Origin: Dethiosulfovibrio peptidovorans DSM 11002
Lineage (GTDB): Bacteria > Synergistota > Synergistia > Synergistales > Dethiosulfovibrionaceae
Assembly (NCBI RefSeq): GCF_000172975.1
Contig: NZ_ABTR02000001.1
Span: 684,001-748,000 of the forward strand
Direction: 5' to 3'
DNA length: 64,000 nucleotides
The position numbers and the translations under genes are program-made. Below, piece by piece: positions 59,964-64,000 of this stretch. The notes below the pieces were generated by a model, which saw nothing but the letters and a program-made list of their open reading frames with translations, did no database searches and was not told where the DNA came from. Numbering within the stretch: the stretch's first letter is position 1; each line of letters starts with the position of its first letter.

Positions 59964-59977
59964 CACCTTCTTATACT
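59949..59977 (+). promoter_or_regulatory. Promoter of the zinc transporter operon
   Basis: TTGCAA (59949-59954) and TATACT (59972-59977), 17 bases apart, begin inside the end of the receptor gene and lie about 38 bases before the first start. I see no clear Zur palindrome. Confidence 0.5.
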
Positions 59978-60014
59978 TAAAGGCTGCACCATCGGGAAAG
60001 GAGAGATACAACCT

Positions 60015-60878
60015 ATGAGAAAATTTTTTCTATGGCCCCTGACGGCGGCACTATGTCTGACCGCCGGAGCGGCCTTGGCAAGTCCTACTCTTCACGTGGC
60101 GGTAAGCATTCTGCCTCAGAAATTCTTCGTCGAGAAGATAGGGGAAAGCTATGTGGACGTGACCACCGTGGTTCCCAAAGGGGCAAGCCCTGCCACCTAC
60201 GAGCCCAAGCCCTCTCAGATGGCCGAGCTGTCCAGCTGTTCACTCTGGTTCACGATCGGTGTTCCCTTCGAGAGAGCCCAGAAAGACAGGCTGCTGGCAG
60301 CCCTACCGAATCTCGAGGAGGTCCCCACCTACCAGGGGATCAAGCTCTACCCCATAGAGGGAGCCGATCACCACGACAATCACGGCCACGGAGCCCTGGA
60401 CCCCCACATATGGCTCTCCCCGCCGGAGGTCATGCTCCAGGTCAGGTCTATCGCCATGGCTATGGCCGAGGCAGACCCCCCTCGAAGCGACGTCTACATG
60501 AGCAACTACATAAAGTTCGCCACAGAGCTGGCGGATCTGGACCGCCGCCTGGCCCAGGAGCTCGCCCCCTTGAAGGGCAGGTCCTTCATGGTGTTCCACC
60601 CGTCCTGGGGTTACTTCGCCAGAGCCTACGGACTTAGGCAGAGGGCGGTGGAGCTGGAGGGCAAGGAGCCAAAACCAGCGGAATTGGGACAACTGGTAGA
60701 GCTGGCGAAGAACGAGGGGATAGATACGATATTCGTACAGCCGCAGTTCTCCACCGCCGCGGCTAAGACTCTGGCAAAGACGCTCGAAGGGGAGGTGGTC
60801 CCTCTGGATCCCCTTGCGGAGGACTGGGACTTCAACCTCCGCAAGACCGCCAAGGCCCTCAGGAAGGCCCTGCGGTGA
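60015..60878 (+). CDS. znuA: Zinc ABC transporter, substrate-binding protein
   Basis: This 287-residue periplasmic metal-binding protein of the cluster A-I family has a signal peptide (LWPLTAALCLTAGAALAS). Metal ligands are expected in the His of ASPATYEPKPSQ (a Tyr or other residue seems to replace the first His), HIW in ALDPHIWLSP, and HPSWGYFARAYGL. A His-rich loop, DHHDNHGHG, lies before HIW, as in zinc-specific ZnuA. The end WDFNLRKTAKALRKAL is usual. The ATG follows AAAGGAGA. It is first of znuA-znuC-znuB. Manganese cannot be fully excluded, but the His loop favours zinc. Confidence 0.9.
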   Translation: MRKFFLWPLTAALCLTAGAALASPTLHVAVSILPQKFFVEKIGESYVDVTTVVPKGASPATYEPKPSQMAELSSCSLWFTIGVPFERAQKDRLLAALPNLEEVPTYQGIKLYPIEGADHHDNHGHGALDPHIWLSPPEVMLQVRSIAMAMAEADPPRSDVYMSNYIKFATELADLDRRLAQELAPLKGRSFMVFHPSWGYFARAYGLRQRAVELEGKEPKPAELGQLVELAKNEGIDTIFVQPQFSTAAAKTLAKTLEGEVVPLDPLAEDWDFNLRKTAKALRKALR

Positions 60879-61609
60879 ACTCCGTAGAATTCGACCAAGT
60901 ATCGTTCGGATACGAGGGAGCCCCGATCTTCGATCGAGTCTCCTTCTCCGTACCCACCGGGGAGTTCCTGGTGGTGATCGGCCCCAACGGAGGAGGCAAG
61001 TCCACCCTCCTCCGGCTTATGCTCGGGCTTCTCTCCCCGTCGGAGGGTAGAATCAACGTATTGGGCAAACCTCCGGGCAAGACCTCCGAGGTGGGCTACG
61101 TCCCTCAGGACGTGGAGAAGAGCCTTTCCATGCCTGTGACGGTAAGAAGGGTGGTCTCCATGGGCAGACTGGGAGCCCGATCCGGAGGAAACGACTCGGT
61201 CGATCGGGCCATGGATGCCATGGACCTGAAGCCCCTTTCGGACAGGCCGGTCGGGTCCCTGTCCCAGGGGCAGAGACAGAGAACCCTCATAGCCAGAGCA
61301 CTGGCCAGCGAGCCCAAACTGCTGCTTTTGGACGAACCTCTTGCCAGCGTCGATCCCGACGCCAGAAAATCCGTCTTCGACAGCCTCAACGACGTGGCAG
61401 AGGGACGAACGGTCGTAGTGGTAAGCCACGACTACTCGATAATCCCCGCCTGCGCCTCCGCAGTGGCCTGCGTGGACCGAAGCGTCTATTACCACGACGG
61501 AGGGGAGTTGACCGAGAAGCTATTCTCCAAGGCCAGCGGTTCCTGTCCGGTGGAGATAATAGGGCACGGCCTTCCCCACAGAGTGCTGGAAGAGCATCGC
61601 CATGGTTGA
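60875..61609 (+). CDS. znuC: Zinc ABC transporter, ATP-binding protein
   Basis: This 244-residue ABC ATPase has Walker A GPNGGGKST, Q-loop GYVPQDVEKSL, signature SLSQGQRQRTLIARAL, Walker B LLLLDEPLASVD, and H-loop VVSHD. It powers the ZnuAB uptake system at the inner membrane. The GTG start overlaps the stop of znuA by four bases. The last 50 residues extend beyond the core and include a His near the end (GHGLPHRVLEEHRHG), possibly regulatory. Confidence 0.94.
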   Translation: MNSVEFDQVSFGYEGAPIFDRVSFSVPTGEFLVVIGPNGGGKSTLLRLMLGLLSPSEGRINVLGKPPGKTSEVGYVPQDVEKSLSMPVTVRRVVSMGRLGARSGGNDSVDRAMDAMDLKPLSDRPVGSLSQGQRQRTLIARALASEPKLLLLDEPLASVDPDARKSVFDSLNDVAEGRTVVVVSHDYSIIPACASAVACVDRSVYYHDGGELTEKLFSKASGSCPVEIIGHGLPHRVLEEHRHG

Positions 61610-62402
61610 TCTTCTGCAATACGAGTTTATGAGAAACGCCCTGGCGGCGGCGGTACTGGCCAGCCTTATATCGGGAATACTGGGACCTATCACAGTCATA
61701 AGGCGTTCGGTAATGACCACCGGAGGGGTGGCCCACGGCGCCTACGGCGGACTCGGCCTGGCGTGGTTCGTGGGATGGCCCCCAAGGGCGGGGGTCTACG
61801 GTGCCGCCCTGATACTGGCCGGAATCGCAACCTATTTGAACAGGAAGGCCCCGGACAGATCCGACTCGATCATGGGGATCCTCTGGGCGGTGGGGATGGC
61901 GGTGGGAATAATCTTCACCGACCTGACCCCGGGATACGGAACCGAGCTGACCAGCTACCTCTTCGGCAGCATATTGACCGTGTCCTCCTCGGACCTGGCT
62001 GTAATGGCCTGCCTGGCCCTGGCGTCTATCGGACTGACGATCTTTCGCTATTCCTCCATCGAGGCCTTTCTCTTCGACGAGACCTACGCCGCCACCAGAG
62101 GCATCCCGGTCGGCAGGCTGGACTGGATCCTGACGGTCCTGACCTCCCTGGCGGTGGTGGCGGTTATAAGGGTGGTCGGTCTGATACTGGTTATAGCCCT
62201 TTTCACCATACCCTCCGCTCTGACCGAGAAGGGCTCCCGGTCACTGGCGTCGATGATGGTCCGATCCACCCTGGCGGCGGGGACCTTCTGCATGGCCGGG
62301 CTCTGGTTGTCCGTGCGGTTCGACGTCACCGCCGGGGCCGCCATAGTTCTCATAGCCGCTCTGAGCTGCCTTGCGGCATATGGAATGAAATCGTTACGCT
62401 GA
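61602..62402 (+). CDS. znuB: Zinc ABC transporter, permease
   Basis: This 266-residue inner-membrane permease of the ABC-3 family has about eight TM helices. Family marks are FMRNALAAAVLASLISGILG at the start, VMTTGGVAHGAYGGLGLAWF, LTSYLFGSILTVSSSDLAVM and the C-terminal VVGLILVIALFTIPSALTEK. Its start overlaps the end of znuC by eight bases. It completes a three-gene metal uptake operon ending in a strong terminator. Confidence 0.94.
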   Translation: MVDLLQYEFMRNALAAAVLASLISGILGPITVIRRSVMTTGGVAHGAYGGLGLAWFVGWPPRAGVYGAALILAGIATYLNRKAPDRSDSIMGILWAVGMAVGIIFTDLTPGYGTELTSYLFGSILTVSSSDLAVMACLALASIGLTIFRYSSIEAFLFDETYAATRGIPVGRLDWILTVLTSLAVVAVIRVVGLILVIALFTIPSALTEKGSRSLASMMVRSTLAAGTFCMAGLWLSVRFDVTAGAAIVLIAALSCLAAYGMKSLR

Positions 62403-62429
62403 GGGAACTCTATCGTTACGTCGAGAGAA

Positions 62430-62473
62430 CAGAATGGGGACGACCTCCTAGGAGGCCGTTCCCATTCTTTTTC
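62430..62473 (+). terminator. Terminator of znuA-znuC-znuB
   Basis: A long stem, AGAATGGG...CCTCCTAGGAGG...CCCATTCT, with one small internal mismatch near its middle, is followed by TTTT. It lies 28 bases after the znuB stop. Confidence 0.88.
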
Positions 62474-62487
62474 AGAGGTGATTCGCG

Positions 62488-63939
62488 GTGATATTTATGA
62501 GAGGGAGACGCTTTTTAGCTAAGTTCGTCCTTGCGACGGTCATGGTGACGGTCCTGGCGGGAGGAGCCTGGGCCGATAGGGCAAAGTACGTCTTTTTGAT
62601 GATAGGCGACGGCATGGCCATGCCCCAGAGAAACGCGGCGGAGATATACCTGGCCTCCATGGCTGGCAAAGACGCCAGACCGGGGATAGTCAAGCTGGCC
62701 ATGAGCACCCTTCCAGCCCAGGGTTTCTGCACCACCTACTCGACCAACTCGATCATAACCGACTCGGCGGCGGCCGGGACGGCCCTGGCCACGGGGAACA
62801 AGACCAAGTCGGGGGTCATAGCCATGAACCCCACCGGCACGGAGTCCCACGAGACCATCGCCGAGATGGCCCATAAAAGGGGTATGAAGGTCGGAATCGT
62901 GTCGTCCGTGTCCATAGAACACGCCACCCCCGCCTGTTTCTACTCACACAACGAGTCCCGCAACGACTACTACGAACTGGCCTGTCAGCTTCCAGAAAGC
63001 GGCTTCGAGTACTTCGCCGGAGGCGGTTTCAAGAAACCCAAGGGCCCCAAGGGAGACCAGCCCGACGTCATGGGAATCATAGATAAGGCGGGCTACAGGA
63101 TAACCGAGACGATCGAGGATTTCCGGAAACTTTCCAAAGAGGATGGCAAGATCGTGGCGATCAACCCCGTGTTGTGGTCCGGCAAGGCCATGCCCTACGC
63201 CGTAGACGAGACGGACCGGTCCATCTCCCTGGCCGACTTCACCGCCAAGGGTATAGAGCTCCTGGACAACCCCGAGGGCTTCTTCATGATGGTCGAGGGC
63301 GGCAAGATAGACTGGGCCTGCCACGCCAACGACGCGGTCTCCTCCATAGGTGACACCATAGCCTTCGACGAAGCGGTCAAGGTAGCCCTCGATTTCTACA
63401 ACGATCACCCCGAGGACACCCTGGTGGTGGTGACCGGAGACCACGAGACCGGAGGTCTCACCATAGGCTTCGCAGGAACCAAGTACGACACCTTCTTCGG
63501 CAAGCTGGACGGACAGAAGATGTCCTACGAGGCGTTCGACCTCGTCCTGGTCGACTATAGAAAATCCACCGAAGGCAAGGGATCTCTGGAGGACTTCTTC
63601 CCCCAGGTGGAAAAGGCCTTCGGCCTCAGCCTGAAGGGACAGGACGCCGTAACCGGCTCGGAACTGGCATCCCTCAAGCAGGCCTTCGCAGAGAGCATGA
63701 AGGGATCCAAGGAAAGGTCCGAGGACCAGGAGACCTATCTCCTCTACGGAGGCTACGAGCCCTTCTCCATAGCCCTGACCCATCTTCTCAACCGCAGGGC
63801 CGGTCTGGCCTGGACCAGCTACGCCCACACAGGCGTACCGGTTCCGGTAAGTGCCGTCGGAGTCGGACAGGAGACCTTCAACGGCTACTACGACAACACC
63901 GACGTATTCCGCAAGATGACATCCGCCATGGGGCTCTAA
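62488..63939 (+). CDS. phoA: Alkaline phosphatase, exported
   Basis: This 483-residue phosphomonoesterase with a signal peptide (FVLATVMVTVLAGGAWA) is probably periplasmic. Metal and catalytic residues are clear: Asp in FLMIGDGMAMPQ, nucleophile Ser in IITDSAAAGTALATGNKTK, VEGGKIDWACHAND, TGDHETGGLTIG, and a late His in SYAHTGVPVPV. The order is that of the alkaline phosphatase superfamily. It should release phosphate from organic esters outside the cytoplasm. The GTG at 62488 is about 9 bases after AGAGG; an ATG three codons later is an alternative. It stands alone between terminators; I see no Pho box. Confidence 0.92.
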   Translation: MIFMRGRRFLAKFVLATVMVTVLAGGAWADRAKYVFLMIGDGMAMPQRNAAEIYLASMAGKDARPGIVKLAMSTLPAQGFCTTYSTNSIITDSAAAGTALATGNKTKSGVIAMNPTGTESHETIAEMAHKRGMKVGIVSSVSIEHATPACFYSHNESRNDYYELACQLPESGFEYFAGGGFKKPKGPKGDQPDVMGIIDKAGYRITETIEDFRKLSKEDGKIVAINPVLWSGKAMPYAVDETDRSISLADFTAKGIELLDNPEGFFMMVEGGKIDWACHANDAVSSIGDTIAFDEAVKVALDFYNDHPEDTLVVVTGDHETGGLTIGFAGTKYDTFFGKLDGQKMSYEAFDLVLVDYRKSTEGKGSLEDFFPQVEKAFGLSLKGQDAVTGSELASLKQAFAESMKGSKERSEDQETYLLYGGYEPFSIALTHLLNRRAGLAWTSYAHTGVPVPVSAVGVGQETFNGYYDNTDVFRKMTSAMGL

Positions 63940-63965
63940 GCCCCTTTTCTTCCCCCCTGAACGAG

Positions 63966-63995
63966 GAGGGACGAGCCTGGACGGGCTCGTCCCTC
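63966..63995 (+). terminator. Terminator of the alkaline phosphatase gene (T-run cut by window end)
   Basis: The perfect 12-base stem GAGGGACGAGCC/GGCTCGTCCCTC has a 6-base loop and is followed by CCTTT at the edge of the window, 27 bases after the stop. Confidence 0.8.
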
Positions 63996-64000
63996 CCTTT

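Noticed and set aside
1-64000. CRISPR arrays, tRNA/rRNA genes, insertion sequences or prophage
   Set aside because: I found no regularly spaced repeats beyond the two T-box copies, no tRNA-like cloverleaf, and no transposase, integrase or phage protein.

Overview
The window looks like chromosome from a diderm, motile, amino-acid-using anaerobe. The closest fit I can suggest is the Synergistota (Dethiosulfovibrio-like), but this is an inference from gene content, not a database match. The supporting content is: several chemoreceptors; arginine deiminase and a RocB-type peptidase; an NhaC-type carrier; meso-diaminopimelate genes (dapF, lysA) and ddl, which imply a peptidoglycan wall; and an AsmA/TamB-like protein plus an RND pump, which imply an outer membrane. 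Coding density is high, most genes on the minus strand are joined by 4-base overlaps, and GTG/TTG starts are common. I found no rRNA, tRNA, CRISPR array, transposase or phage gene.

Layout. 1-10.9 kb: a chemoreceptor cut by the left edge, transaldolase, a second chemoreceptor, biotin synthase, a small coiled-coil protein, a hotdog thioesterase, a diguanylate cyclase with a periplasmic binding-protein sensor, a broken chemoreceptor (internal deletion plus in-frame TAG) and spermidine synthase. 11-18.2 kb: a membrane-anchored Hsp70-like ATPase with a small membrane protein and a lytic transglycosylase, then secreted and single-pass envelope proteins and an acetyltransferase. 18.5-25.2 kb: proB-proA-ddl and a 1090-residue AsmA/TamB-like protein. 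25.3-33 kb: dapF, an NhaC-family carrier and lysA, led by a T-box leader with one Stem I and two complete antiterminator/terminator modules; then rocB-like peptidase and arcA. 33.3-38.7 kb: a bacillosamine-type glycan cluster (aminotransferase, sugar-phosphate transferase, acetyltransferase) facing WecB, a sugar epimerase and a winged-helix regulator. 38.8-49.4 kb: a very large lipoprotein, an RND efflux pair, a DMT exporter and a PAS-GGDEF-EAL protein. 49.4-57.7 kb: one tightly packed minus-strand operon holding a kinase-fold/GNAT-like protein, a HisC-type aminotransferase, a GNAT-like protein, an SGNH hydrolase, a free-standing acyl carrier protein and a three-subunit molybdenum hydroxylase. 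57.7-64 kb: methylglyoxal synthase coupled to a soluble chemoreceptor with a C-terminal solute-binding domain, a zinc ABC transporter and alkaline phosphatase.

How the parts fit. LysA and DapF make the last intermediates of lysine and meso-DAP. The T-box before lysA and its carrier suggests control by uncharged tRNA, most simply tRNA-Lys. ArcA and RocB point to arginine use. Signalling is rich: four chemoreceptor loci, one c-di-GMP synthase and one PAS-GGDEF-EAL protein with a complete phosphodiesterase domain. The most unusual items are the tandem T-box modules, the soluble receptor-SBP fusion, the ACP/molybdenum-hydroxylase operon and the membrane-tethered Hsp70 operon.
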